This document shows, one piece after another, positions 1 to 10,700 of a DNA stretch of 64,000 nt. Below the pieces are notes generated by a model. That model was not told the origin of the DNA. It searched no databases and saw only the letters and a program-made list of their open reading frames with translations. The DNA lies in contig NZ_CP050063.1 in NCBI RefSeq assembly GCF_011604685.1, forward strand, positions 1,138,501-1,202,500, given 5' to 3'. Every line of letters starts with the position of its first letter. Within the stretch, counting starts at the first letter, position 1. The DNA comes from Spirosoma aureum (GTDB taxonomy: Bacteria > Bacteroidota > Bacteroidia > Cytophagales > Spirosomataceae). The position numbers were made by a program, and so were the translations under genes.

Positions 1-2
1 GC

Positions 3-2906
3 GGCACCACCACCGATGCGTCTGGCAACTACAAGCTTGTCGTTCCCGATGATCCGGGTGGCAGGGCGACTACAACGCTGGTTTTCTCATTTGTTGGCTA
101 CAGCAATCAGGAAGTGCTGGTTGGCAACCGTACCACAGTGGATGTGCAACTGGTTCCCGACCTGAAATCGCTGAATGAAGTGGTTGTGGTTGGTTATGGT
201 ACGCAGCAAAAAGAAGATATCACCGGTGCCATTGCCATTGCTTCAGCAAAAGAACTCAAAGACCCGCCTGTAGCGCAGGTTGCGCAAATGCTACAGGGTA
301 AACTGGTCGGTGTCCGTATTGACCAGGTGAGCGGCCGGCCTGGCGAGGGAATGAATATCAAAGTTCGGGGTTCGGTTTCGATTACTGCTGGTGCTAATCC
401 ACTGTATGTTGTCGATGGAATGCCGATTACCGGTGATATCAATTCGATCAATCCGGCCGAAATTGAAAGCATCAGCGTGTTGAAAGACGCGGCTTCCTCA
501 TCGCTCTACGGATCGCGGGCAGGGAATGGGGTCGTACTGATTCAGACGAAAACGGCTAAAGCGGGCAAAACACAAATCGACTTTAGCTCGTACTATGGCT
601 TTGAAACGATTCCCAACGCCCGGAAGCTGAAAATGATGAACGCAGAGGAGTATGCTCAGTTTCAGAAGGAAATTGCCGAATCGAATGGCAGAGCCGTGAA
701 TCCGGCTTTCCAGAATCCGGCGCAATACGCCGGAAAAGGCACCAACTGGTTTGATGTTGTTACCCGAACCGCGCCGGTTCAGAGTTATAATCTCAGCCTT
801 CGTTCCGGCGCGAAAAACTTCCTTACCTCCGTTACCGGTGGCTATTTTAAAGAAGACGGGGTAGTGATTGGAACGGGTTTTCAACGGCTTTCGCTGCGGA
901 TAAATACCCTGTTTACGCCCAGCGATAAAATCAAAATTGGTTTCAATCTGGCGCCTAACTATTCCTATAATACCAATTTTGCAACCGATGGCGGGCCGTA
1001 TGGCACCGAAAATATCATATCCGGAGCGCTGGCAACGAGTCCATTGGCCAGTCCTTACAATGCCGATGGGAGTCTGGCGCTGACCGCTTCTGATCCAGCT
1101 TCATTTGGCAACCCAAACTGGCTACGGGTTGCCCAGGAAAAAGTGTATAAGAACAAAACGCAGGGGCTGCTTTCGAACGCCTACGTTGAATACGAGATCA
1201 TAAAAGGCTTAAAGGCCAAAACAACGGCTAATATTCAGCTAAGCAACAACAACATATTCCAGTTTAACCCGTCTACCATAGGCGTTTTGTTCACTCCTCC
1301 GCCCCGCATTCCGAGTGGCTCCGATAATACGACCCGGATGTACAACTGGGTGAATGAGAATTCACTAACGTATCAGAACGAATTTAACGGTCATAATATC
1401 GATGGGCTGGTCGATTTCACCGCTCAGCAGTTTCGGAGCGAGAACAACCTGATCACGGCAACCAATTACACCGATGATAAAGTGCAGGCAGTTAGTGCAG
1501 CCGGGCGAGCCGTTGTTACCAGCGATGTACAGAAATGGGCCTTGCTGTCGTTCCTGGCCCGACTGAATTACAATTATAAAAGTAAATACCTCTTCACGGC
1601 ATCGATTCGTCGTGATGGTTCGTCGCGTTTTGGGCCCAACAATCGCTGGGGCAATTTCCCGTCGGCTTCGGTGGGCTGGATTGTTTCAAAAGAGAATTTC
1701 TGGCGCGTAACGCCTGTTTCCTTTTTAAAGCTGCGGGCTAGCTACGGTATCACGGGTAACTTCGAGATTGGTAACTACTCCTTCCGATCGACGGTTGGAC
1801 CGGTTTACTACGACTTCGGCAATACACTTTTTCAGGGTAGAGCTGCCAACAATCTGGGCGATAATAACCTGGGTTGGGAGCGAAAAAAGCAGTTTAATAT
1901 AGGGGCTGATGTGTATCTGTTGAACGATCGGATTCAGTTGACGTATAATTATTACCGTACCACCTCCAGCGACCTGCTCTATAACGTTTCGGTTCCCGTG
2001 TCGTCGGGGTTTAGTAGCATACAGACTAACATTGGTGAGCTGAAATTCTGGGGTCATGAAATTGGTCTTAGCACCACCAATATCCGTAATAGCCGGTTCA
2101 CCTGGACGACTACCCTCAATCTTTCTTTCGACCGAAATCGGGTAGAAAAACTATCGACCGAAAAAACCAGTGCGATTTACCAGGGTATGGTCAATTATGG
2201 TTTCTATAGCCACGTATCGCAGGTTGGGTCGCCCGTTGGGTTGTTCTACGGAGCTGTCTGGGATGGCGTTTATAAAAATCAGCAGGATTTTGACAATTCG
2301 CCCAAATACACTGACTCACAAATAGGAACCATCAAGTTCAGGGATCTCAATGGCGATGGCAAGATTACGTTTCCGGAAGATTATACCACAACCGGATCGC
2401 CCTGGCCCAAATTTATCTTTGGCCTGACTAATCAACTCAATTTCAGAAATTTTGATCTGGGTCTGACAATTACGGGGAATTATGGAAACCAGATTCTGGC
2501 TCATTACGAAAACTGGCTCACCAATCTCGATGGTCCGTTTAACGTGCTGGAAGAAGTAAAAGATCGCTGGAAATCACCCACCGATCCCGGTGCTGGCAAA
2601 TACGGCAGTGTGCAACAGGGAACTACTTACCTGGAACGCGACCGCTGGAGTACCCGCTACCTTAAAGACGGCAGCTTTCTGTCGTTCAAGAACATCACCC
2701 TGGGCTATACCCTTCCGCTAAAAATAAAGACCATCCGTAGCCTGCGGGTATACAGCAGCATCCAGAATGCCTGGCTCATTACCAGGTATCCGGGAAATCC
2801 AGAAGTGAACACGCGAAACGTATCCAGCGGTAGTTCGCCGGGTGTTGATGAAGGATCGTACCCCGTTCCCCGCACGGTCAGTTTCGGAGTAAATATTGGT
2901 TTTTAA
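3..2906 (+). CDS. SusC/RagA-type TonB-dependent outer-membrane transporter (5' end outside window)
   Basis: Import channel for oligosaccharides or other large nutrients in the outer membrane, energised by TonB. The reading frame is open from base 3, so the gene begins before the window. The first residues are the end of a carboxypeptidase-regulatory-like beta domain, followed by the junction motif NEVVVVGYGTQ and a plug domain with the SusC signature LKDAASSSLYGSRAGNG. The remaining ~780 residues are a beta-barrel rich in aromatic-ended strands and finishing in Phe (VNIGF). The signal peptide is not visible. It is followed after 13 bp by susD, which forms the lid of the complex. The neighbouring DUF1080 and dehydrogenase genes suggest a glycoside substrate; the exact sugar cannot be read from sequence. 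Confidence 0.95.
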   Translation, partial: GTTTDASGNYKLVVPDDPGGRATTTLVFSFVGYSNQEVLVGNRTTVDVQLVPDLKSLNEVVVVGYGTQQKEDITGAIAIASAKELKDPPVAQVAQMLQGKLVGVRIDQVSGRPGEGMNIKVRGSVSITAGANPLYVVDGMPITGDINSINPAEIESISVLKDAASSSLYGSRAGNGVVLIQTKTAKAGKTQIDFSSYYGFETIPNARKLKMMNAEEYAQFQKEIAESNGRAVNPAFQNPAQYAGKGTNWFDVVTRTAPVQSYNLSLRSGAKNFLTSVTGGYFKEDGVVIGTGFQRLSLRINTLFTPSDKIKIGFNLAPNYSYNTNFATDGGPYGTENIISGALATSPLASPYNADGSLALTASDPASFGNPNWLRVAQEKVYKNKTQGLLSNAYVEYEIIKGLKAKTTANIQLSNNNIFQFNPSTIGVLFTPPPRIPSGSDNTTRMYNWVNENSLTYQNEFNGHNIDGLVDFTAQQFRSENNLITATNYTDDKVQAVSAAGRAVVTSDVQKWALLSFLARLNYNYKSKYLFTASIRRDGSSRFGPNNRWGNFPSASVGWIVSKENFWRVTPVSFLKLRASYGITGNFEIGNYSFRSTVGPVYYDFGNTLFQGRAANNLGDNNLGWERKKQFNIGADVYLLNDRIQLTYNYYRTTSSDLLYNVSVPVSSGFSSIQTNIGELKFWGHEIGLSTTNIRNSRFTWTTTLNLSFDRNRVEKLSTEKTSAIYQGMVNYGFYSHVSQVGSPVGLFYGAVWDGVYKNQQDFDNSPKYTDSQIGTIKFRDLNGDGKITFPEDYTTTGSPWPKFIFGLTNQLNFRNFDLGLTITGNYGNQILAHYENWLTNLDGPFNVLEEVKDRWKSPTDPGAGKYGSVQQGTTYLERDRWSTRYLKDGSFLSFKNITLGYTLPLKIKTIRSLRVYSSIQNAWLITRYPGNPEVNTRNVSSGSSPGVDEGSYPVPRTVSFGVNIGF

Positions 2907-2919
2907 ATAAGGATTCGTC

Positions 2920-4428
2920 ATGAAAATCAAACTCATAGCCTTAAGTGTCCTGTTTTTTTCGCTAAGCGCCTGCCGTGACTTTCTGGATGTTATTCCAGAA
3001 ACGTCGTTGACGTCCGATAGTTTCTACAAGTCGCAGGCAGACTTTGAACAGGCAGTCGGAGGTATTTACGCTCCCCTCCAGGGGATTTACAATCAGGATT
3101 GGATTCTGAACGAGATGCGTTCCGACAATACGTTCTTTATTTATAATGTTGCCCAGCGTGGCGGAAAGCCACAGGAAGACCCTGCAACGTTTACGATTGA
3201 AACAAACAACACCTATACGGCGGGCAAGTGGACGAATTGTTATCTGATTATAGCCCGGGCGAATCAGATACTAAAAACAATTGATGCCGCCAGTTTCGAT
3301 GAAGCTGTCAAATCGAACCTGAAAGGACAGGCACTTTTTTTACGGGCTTTTGCGTATTTCGATCTGGTAAAGAACTTCGGCGGTGTTCCGCTATTTCTGG
3401 AACCAGCTACGGGCTATAAAGATACCTTTAAAGCAAGGGCAGAAGCCACCGATGTCTATAAGCAGCTAATTATCGATGCCGCAGCAGCGGCCAAACTCTT
3501 ACCCGCCAAAGCCTCGGCTCCAGGGCGGGCTACGTCGGGGGCCGCTTACACACTCCTTGCCGACGCCTATATCAATCAAAAATCATGGGCCGATGCCGAA
3601 ACCGCCCTGAAAACAGTGACAATGCTTGGGTACAAACTCTTGCCCAGCTATGCGGATATTTTTAAACCGACCAACAAAGGCAACAGCGAGCTAATTTTCG
3701 ATGTGCAATACGCCGAGGGAACATCGCAGGCAATCTATAACGCACTGCCTTATCTGTTTATCCCCATCCTGGCAGACCCGTCGATCCTCACGGGTGTAAA
3801 ACCGGCAACGCAACAGAATTACGGCGGTTACAATGTGCCAACGCCCGATTTACTGAAGGTATATGAAGATACGCTTAAAGACCAGCGGTTTTCGGCGTCC
3901 ATCGGCTTCTATACGGGCCCCTCACCCCTGATCGGAATAACGTCGTATAACCGTACACCATACATCAAAAAATACCTGCATCCACACGCTGTTTATGGGC
4001 AAACGGCTGACAATGGACCGATCTACCGGTATGCCGAAGTACTGTTAATGCTGGCTGAAGCCACTAACGAGCAAGGCCGGCAGGCAGATGCTGCTGGCTA
4101 TCTGAATCAGGTTCGGGCGCGGGCGGGCCTGCCGCCGTTGGTCCCTGGTAGTCAGGCTGATATGCGGGCCAGTATTCTGAAGGAACGTCAGATCGAGCTG
4201 GCTTTTGAGAATAAACGCTGGCACGATCTGGTACGAAGCGGACTGGCTGTTCAGGTAATGACCGCCAAAGCTGCTAAAATCAAAGCTAATCCGCAGGCCT
4301 ATTACTATCCGGCGGGTAGCGCACCCATCGCCACCGCTTTTAACATTACGGACCGGGATCTGCTTTACCCGATTCCGGTGAGTGAAATCATTACCAATCC
4401 TGACCTGAAACAGAATCCAGGGTATTGA
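2920..4428 (+). CDS. SusD/RagB family nutrient-binding outer-membrane lipoprotein
   Basis: Surface lipoprotein that captures the substrate and caps the SusC channel encoded just upstream. The N-terminus MKIKLIALSVLFFSLSAC is a lipoprotein signal with the acylated Cys at residue 18, followed by RDFLDV, a typical SusD opening. The body has the TPR-like SusD fold, with the conserved RAFAYFDLVKNFGGVPL segment near residue 140 and the C-terminal pattern of YRYAEVLLMLAEA, LNQVRARAGL and RQIELAFENKRWHDLVR. Length (502 aa) is usual. Substrate specificity cannot be inferred because SusD binding surfaces diverge quickly. A hairpin follows the stop. Confidence 0.96.
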   Translation: MKIKLIALSVLFFSLSACRDFLDVIPETSLTSDSFYKSQADFEQAVGGIYAPLQGIYNQDWILNEMRSDNTFFIYNVAQRGGKPQEDPATFTIETNNTYTAGKWTNCYLIIARANQILKTIDAASFDEAVKSNLKGQALFLRAFAYFDLVKNFGGVPLFLEPATGYKDTFKARAEATDVYKQLIIDAAAAAKLLPAKASAPGRATSGAAYTLLADAYINQKSWADAETALKTVTMLGYKLLPSYADIFKPTNKGNSELIFDVQYAEGTSQAIYNALPYLFIPILADPSILTGVKPATQQNYGGYNVPTPDLLKVYEDTLKDQRFSASIGFYTGPSPLIGITSYNRTPYIKKYLHPHAVYGQTADNGPIYRYAEVLLMLAEATNEQGRQADAAGYLNQVRARAGLPPLVPGSQADMRASILKERQIELAFENKRWHDLVRSGLAVQVMTAKAAKIKANPQAYYYPAGSAPIATAFNITDRDLLYPIPVSEIITNPDLKQNPGY

Positions 4429-4439
4429 CTAGAGTGAAT

Positions 4440-4470
4440 CCGTATCACGTTTGGGTAAAGGGTGATACGG
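4440..4470 (+). terminator. Hairpin after susD
   Basis: A 9-bp perfect stem, CCGTATCAC (4440-4448) pairing with GTGATACGG (4462-4470), loop of 13 nt. There is no clear T-run, so it may be a weak terminator or a mRNA-stability element that lowers expression of the downstream gene relative to susCD. It also shows that the GTG at 4462 is an unlikely start for the next gene. Confidence 0.5.
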
Positions 4471-4494
4471 GTTCTGATCATTTCGTTTACACGT

Positions 4495-5133
4495 ATGAAA
4501 ACTTTTCTGTTTGTTTCCGCGATTGCTACCCTGTTTCTCGTGGGCTTTTTGCCTGTTCCTGCCAAAAAAAATGTTTCCCTTTTTGATGGCAAAACCTTTC
4601 GGGGTTGGGAAGGCGACACCGTAAACACCTGGCGAATCGAGAATGGTGCCATTGCCGCCGGACAACCCGGCCATATGGTACCACACAACGATTTTTTGTG
4701 CACCACCCGCAGCTACGCCAACTTTGCGATGCGGCTAAAAGTCAGACTGACGGGCACAAAAGGATTTGTCAACGCGGGTATACAGTTTCGCAGCAAACGG
4801 CTCACGAACCCACCCTACGAAATGATTGGCTATCAGGCCGATTGGGGTCCTAAATACTGGGGGAGCCTGTACGATGAATCGCGCCGGAAGGTAACGCTGG
4901 TTCAACCCGATTCTGTCCAACTTGCTAAGTGGGTGAAAATTGACGACTGGAATACATACGAAATTCGGGCCGAAAATCGCCGTATTCGCTTGTACGTCAA
5001 TGGTCATCAAACCGTCGAGTATACCGAGTCGGACGAAACCATTCCGCAATCGGGGCTAATTGGCCTGCAGATTCACGGGGCTGGCATAACGCAGGTTGCC
5101 TATAAAGAGATTACGCTCGACGAACTTCCTTAA
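4495..5133 (+). CDS. DUF1080 (3-keto-disaccharide hydrolase-like) exported protein
   Basis: Single DUF1080 domain with a concanavalin-like jelly-roll fold. Characterised relatives cleave glycosides whose glucose has been oxidised at C3. The family hallmarks are NVSLFDGKTFRGWEG at the start of the domain, a WRIENGAIAAG strand, NAGIQFRSKR, and an end with SGLIGLQIHGAG. An N-terminal hydrophobic segment (residues 2-20) indicates export to the periplasm. I chose ATG 4495 (212 aa) because the frame upstream only offers GTG 4462, which lies inside a hairpin. The gene sits between susCD and two dehydrogenase genes, which fits hydrolysis of an oxidised sugar. The catalytic role is from family knowledge and has not been shown for this protein. 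Confidence 0.88.
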   Translation: MKTFLFVSAIATLFLVGFLPVPAKKNVSLFDGKTFRGWEGDTVNTWRIENGAIAAGQPGHMVPHNDFLCTTRSYANFAMRLKVRLTGTKGFVNAGIQFRSKRLTNPPYEMIGYQADWGPKYWGSLYDESRRKVTLVQPDSVQLAKWVKIDDWNTYEIRAENRRIRLYVNGHQTVEYTESDETIPQSGLIGLQIHGAGITQVAYKEITLDELP

Positions 5134-5142
5134 TATCTTCGA

Positions 5143-5188
5143 CAGGATTTGTGGTGTCAGCTGCTCACAGCTGACACCACAAATCCTG
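5143..5188. repeat. Perfect 21-bp inverted repeat, 4-nt loop
   Basis: Arms at 5143-5163 and 5168-5188 are exact reverse complements, separated by CTCA. The hairpin lies between two plus-strand genes. It lacks a T-tract, so it does not look like a classic intrinsic terminator; an attenuator, RNA-stability stem or mobile palindrome are possible. Confidence 0.85.
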
Positions 5189-5228
5189 CCCCAAAAACTA
5201 CGCCTACAACCTTGACCACTAGAATAGT

Positions 5229-7523
5229 ATGAAACGTAATTTCTGGATTGCTGCCAGTAGTCTTCTCATTTCCGTATTGTGCCTTTCTGCTGCCCGGTAT
5301 TCGGATCGAATCAATGACAATTCGCAGGAAGACCCGTTCGAAACGCCCCGTACGGTTAGCCAGACCCCATCGACCGTTCCGCTTTCTCCGCAGGAAAGCA
5401 TGAAAACGTTCCGGCTACCCAAAGGCTATCACCTTGAACTGGTTGCCAGTGAGCCGATGATTTCGGAGCCTGTGGCTCTGGCCTGGGATGGCAACGCCCG
5501 CTTATATGTGGCGCAGATGGAAACCTACATGCAAACCGTACTGGCCACGGGCCAAAGTCAGCCTCGAAGCCGGATCATACTTCTGGAAGATACCAATGGA
5601 GACGGCAAAATGGACAAGCGTTCGGTGTTTATCGATCATTTATTGATGCCTCGCGCCATTCTGACCGTTGGCCATGAGTTACTGGTCAACGAAACGGATT
5701 CCTACGACATTTATGCCTATCGGGACACCAACGGCGACGGCAAAGCCGATAAAAAAAGACCCGTGTTTCAGAGTAAACGGAAAGCGTTTGGCAACGTAGA
5801 ACACCAGCGTAGTGGTCTGGACTGGAATCTGGATAACTGGGTTTATGAAACCATCGATCCGATTCGCTATCGGTACAAAAATGGTGTGTTGAAAGCCGAT
5901 ACACTGCCGAATGCCGCTGGTCAATGGGGACTGACTCATGACGATTACGGACGGGTATTTTTCAGCCGGGCAGCTGCCGGCATTGCGGCTTCGGGCTTCC
6001 AGATCAACCCAGCCTATGGTCAGCTTGATTTTCCGGATGCCTTTGAGGAAGGCTTTAACCATGTCTGGTCGGCAATCAAAACGCCCGATGTGAACGGTGG
6101 CCCAAAAACTCTTCGTCCTGATAGTACTATGGCCGATTTTACCTCCATCTGCGGACAGTCCGTTTTTCGGGGAGACCGGTTAACAAACAGTATTTTCGGT
6201 GATTATATTGTGGCTGAACCCGTTGCCAGAGTTATTCGACGGGCTAATATTCAGAACAAAGACGGGAAAGTTCTGCTGTCTAATGTCTATCATCAGGACG
6301 AATTCATCTCATCGAGCGATATGAATTTTCGGCCCATCAACACCTATACAGGGCCGGATGGGTGTCTGTATATCGTGGATATGTACCGGGGCATCATTCA
6401 GGAGTCGACCTGGGCTCAGCCGGGCAGTTATCTCTACGACCAGATCATGACCAAAAGGCTGGACAAGAACGTACAACGGGGGCGGATTTATCGCCTGGTC
6501 TACGATGGCCTGAAGCCCGGCCCAGCGCCCAGCCTATTGAGCGACCCGACCCGAAAACTGATCACCTATCTGGCTCATCCGAATGGTTGGTGGCGAGACA
6601 ATGCCCAGAAAGAAATCATTGTCCGAAACGACAAATCTGTGGTCGCATTGCTCAAGCAAATTGCCCTGGGCGAAAAAGGCCCATTAGCCGCACAGCCAAC
6701 GACCATTACCCGAATGCATGCACTTTGGACACTGGAAGGCCTGGATGCCATTGACAAACCGATCATCCTGGCCACATTGAACGATCCTGTGCAGGAGGTG
6801 CGAAAAACGGCCGTATGGCTCAGTGAACCCTGGCTCAAAAAGAATGATAGTCAACTGCTCGATAAACTGGAGTCGCTAAAAAACGACGAGAGCTACGATG
6901 TACTTTCTCAACTGGTGTTATCACTTTCGTATAGCAAAGCCGATCAAGCAAAAGCTATTGTGCAATCCGTTCTGACCGGGCATGCAGACAATACCGTACT
7001 AACTGGCATTGAGCGTACGTTAAAAAAAGCGGAAGAGACCCGAAAAATCGGCAGCAGCCGGCTGGCAGCGTTGAACCCGGCCGATCGGCAACTGGTGCGG
7101 GAAGGCGCTCAGATTTTTACGGCACTCTGTGCTACCTGTCACGGATCGCAGGGGCAGGGAACCCCAACGAAAATTGCTCCCCATCTGGCTGGAAAATTCA
7201 AATTACTGGAAAATCGCGACGAAGTGATCAAGATCCTGCTTCAGGGCTTGACTGGCCCTGTTGAAGGTGTTACCTACCATGAGCTAATGCCACCCATGGG
7301 CACCAACAGTGATGAATGGATTGCATCGGTCCTTACCTATGTTCGGTTGGAGTTGGGCATGCAGAGCTTCCCGGAAATGTCATCGGGCTATATGAACAAC
7401 TTCGTGTTGGTGAAACCGGAGCAGGTCAAAAAAATCCGGGAGCAAACGGCCAATCGAACCAAACCCTGGACCTGGGATGAGTTGATCAAAGAACGCGATC
7501 TGTTGCGGCAGAGCAGGAAGTGA
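5229..7523 (+). CDS. PVC-type membrane-bound dehydrogenase with HEAT-like region and C-terminal cytochrome c
   Basis: Probable periplasmic sugar or sugar-alcohol oxidoreductase of the beta-propeller PVC-type family. The N-terminus has a hydrophobic export signal (residues 5-22). Residues ~60-420 form the propeller, with LPKGYHLELVASEPMISEPVALAWD, EDTNGDGKMDKRSVF and the GPDGCLYIVDMYRGIIQ motif. Residues ~440-600 are helical and HEAT-like. A class I cytochrome c follows, with haem motif CATCH at 634-638 and a probable Met ligand in LMPPMG near 687. It lies downstream of DUF1080 and a large palindrome. Electrons probably leave via the cytochrome domain. The substrate is unknown. The fold also occurs in proteins not proven to be dehydrogenases. 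Confidence 0.82.
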   Translation: MKRNFWIAASSLLISVLCLSAARYSDRINDNSQEDPFETPRTVSQTPSTVPLSPQESMKTFRLPKGYHLELVASEPMISEPVALAWDGNARLYVAQMETYMQTVLATGQSQPRSRIILLEDTNGDGKMDKRSVFIDHLLMPRAILTVGHELLVNETDSYDIYAYRDTNGDGKADKKRPVFQSKRKAFGNVEHQRSGLDWNLDNWVYETIDPIRYRYKNGVLKADTLPNAAGQWGLTHDDYGRVFFSRAAAGIAASGFQINPAYGQLDFPDAFEEGFNHVWSAIKTPDVNGGPKTLRPDSTMADFTSICGQSVFRGDRLTNSIFGDYIVAEPVARVIRRANIQNKDGKVLLSNVYHQDEFISSSDMNFRPINTYTGPDGCLYIVDMYRGIIQESTWAQPGSYLYDQIMTKRLDKNVQRGRIYRLVYDGLKPGPAPSLLSDPTRKLITYLAHPNGWWRDNAQKEIIVRNDKSVVALLKQIALGEKGPLAAQPTTITRMHALWTLEGLDAIDKPIILATLNDPVQEVRKTAVWLSEPWLKKNDSQLLDKLESLKNDESYDVLSQLVLSLSYSKADQAKAIVQSVLTGHADNTVLTGIERTLKKAEETRKIGSSRLAALNPADRQLVREGAQIFTALCATCHGSQGQGTPTKIAPHLAGKFKLLENRDEVIKILLQGLTGPVEGVTYHELMPPMGTNSDEWIASVLTYVRLELGMQSFPEMSSGYMNNFVLVKPEQVKKIREQTANRTKPWTWDELIKERDLLRQSRK

Positions 7524-7775
7524 GGACTTGCCATCTTTTGCTCTGCTTCTACTGAATACGGGGCTTTTTCGTCAAACACATGTCTCTAAGTCACAATCAA
7601 ATTGATGTTTATCTCAAATCTGCCTAAGAAAAATCTCTAGTCAAATGTAGCAAGTCCAGGGTAGTTTGTTGCGAATTAGGACTTATTGGGTAACAATCTG
7701 TATTAGATCATGGAATAAGCTTTACCAAATTCTATGCAGGTCATATCCTAAGCGCCTACTCAACCTAAATTGCCC

Positions 7776-10700
7776 ATGTTTTCCCCATTGACATCCAGTA
7801 AAACCTGGCTCCGTCTGCTTGGAGCGGCCGGAGCTTCTGTTGGCCTCTACGCCTGCCTTAGTACGCAGGCAGTTACGAACCAGGCCGGAAGTAATTCCTT
7901 AGCAACAACCGTTGCCCCAACATCATCTGAATCAACAAAACCTATCGCTCCTAGATTGGCCAATCCAGGAGCGGCCAATCCACCCCGTGTGCTGGTCTTC
8001 TCAAAAACGAAAGGCTGGAAACACACGTCCATTCCGTTCGGGATTGCAGCCATTCAGAAACTTGGCAAGGAAAATAACTTTCAGGTCGATACGACTAAAA
8101 ATGCCGACTATTTTAACGACGATAGTCTGAAACACTATCAGGCCGTGGTGTTTCTGAGCACAACGGGTAATGTGCTGAACCAGGCCCAACAGGCTGCGTT
8201 TGAGCGCTTTATTCAGGCCGGTGGCGGTTATATGGGTATTCACGCAGCCGCTGATACGGAATATGACTGGCCATGGTATAATAAGCTGGTGGGCGGGTAT
8301 TTTGCGAGCCATCCCAGCAACTCCAACGTTCGCAAAGCTACTGTGGACGTAACCGATAAAAGTCATATTTCCACGGCTCATCTGCCCGATCATTGGGAGC
8401 GCACCGACGAATGGTATAACTATCGTTCGTTCTACTCTGATCTGAAAGTGCTGGCCAATCTGGACGAGAACACCTACGACGGTGGCATCAATGGCAGCAA
8501 TCACCCGATTGCCTGGTATCATAATTTTGATGGTGGACGAGCATTTTATACCGGTGGTGGTCACGAAGATTCCAGCTTTAGCGAACCCCTGTTTGTTCAG
8601 CATATACTGGGTGGTTTGAAATGGGCCATGGGCGATGGCAAGGCACTGGATTACAGCAAGTCGTATGCCGTTGTGATGCCGGAAGAAAACCGCTTTGTGA
8701 AAACGGTGCTGGTCAATGACCTGAATGAGCCAATGGAGCTAGCAGTAGCCCCCGATGGCAGGGTGTTTTTTACCGAGCGGAGCGGGAACCTGTCGGTTTA
8801 TAACACAAAGACAAACGAGGGTAAAGTGATGCATAAATTTGCCGTGGCTACCAAGCAGGGCTTTGGTGTTCAGGGGGTTACGCTTGATCCAAATTTCGCG
8901 AGTAACCACTACCTCTACGTTTATTATTCGCCCAACACCGATAAAGATCCAACATACCACTTGTCTCGATTTGTGGTTAAGGCCGATAACACGCTCGATT
9001 TGGCTTCTGAAAAAATAGTACTGAAAATTCCCGGCGAATTTGAAGCCAGTGCACACCACGGTGGCTCTCTGGCCTGGGATAAGGAAGGAAACCTCTTTCT
9101 GTCGACAGGTGATAATACCAACCCCTTCCCATCGAATGGGTATGCGCCTATCGACGAACGGGCCGATCATCTGACGCTTGATGCGCAACGTACAGCAGCC
9201 AATACGAATGATCTGAGAGGTAAAGTCTTACGTATTCATCCTCAGCCTGATGGGACTTATACAGTTCCCGACGGTAATCTATTCCCGAAAGGCACTGCCC
9301 AAACCCGCCCGGAGATTTACACGATGGGCCTGCGTAACCCGTATCGAATTGCGGTCAATCCGAAAACGTCCGTATTGTATTGGGGTGAAATTGGCCCCGA
9401 TGCGGGTAAAGACAGTACAATAGGGCCACGCGGCTATGATGAGTTCAATCAGGCCAAGAAGCCCGGCAATTATGGCTGGCCACTGTTTATTGGCAATAGC
9501 CAGCCTTACCCTGATCTTGACTTTGCAACGAATGTTACCGGCCCGCTTTTCGACCCCAAAGCACCGGTCAACAGTTCTCCCAACAATACGGGTCTTAAAA
9601 ATCTGCCACCTACGACGTCGGCAATGATCTGGTATCCCTATGCGGCTTCCAAGGAATTTCCAGAGCTGAGTCTTGGCGGACGGAGTGCAATGGCAGGCGA
9701 ATTTTATACGTATGACAAAAACTCCCCATCCAAAACCAAATTCCCCGAATACTACGATGGCGCGTTGTTTATATTCGACTGGATGCGCAATTGGGTAGTA
9801 GATGTTCGGTTCGATAAAGACGAAAACTATGTTCGTAATGAGCCGTTTATGGCGGCCAATGGCGATTTCCGGCGACCCATCGATCTGGCCTTCGGGAAAG
9901 ATGGCGTGATGTATATGCTCGAATACGGTTCTGTTTACGGAGCTGATAACGACGATGCGCGGCTGGTAAAAATTGAGTATAATACGGGCAATCGGGCTCC
10001 CATCGCCAGAGCAATGGTTATCGATTCGATAGCGACAGCGCAACGCAATGCCCGTTCTTACCTAACTTCTGACGGACGCAATGCACCCGTAATTCGGGAA
10101 GCTGTAGGACAGGCTCCCCTGCGGGTGAAGTTCAGCGGACGGGGAACCGATCTGGACGACGATGCCCTCACGTATCAATGGTTGTTTGATGGCAAGACCG
10201 TCGGCGCTACCCAGGTCAATGCGACTCATGTTTATACACAACCCGGCGTCTATAATGCCATTCTGAAAGTAACGGACCAGACGGGAAAGGTTGGCAAGGA
10301 CACGATTGTTGTTAAGGTCGGTAACGCCAGACCTGATGTAGCAATTACGACAACGGGTAATAAATCATTTTTCTGGGAAGGCAAACCCTTCACTTACAGC
10401 GTGAAAGTGGCCGATAAAGAAGATAAACAGATCGATCCGAAGAAGATACAGGTGCTTTATGCCTACAGCCCGCAACCGGGTGCTGCGCCAACGGCTGGCC
10501 CTCAGCAGGGGCATCAGGATCTGGCCGCAATTGGCAACGGAACACTCGGTAAAACGCTCATTGCCAGTAGTGACTGCAAAGCTTGCCACACCATCGATAA
10601 GCCCTCGGTTGGACCAACGTTTGTGGCGGTTGCCAGTCGTTACAAAGGCCAGCCCGGAACGGTAGAACGTTTAGCCAGGAAAATCATTGAAGGCGGGGGC

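Noticed and set aside
498..884. Minus-strand frames inside the SusC gene
   Set aside because: They are antisense to a strong coding gene and show no family sequence.
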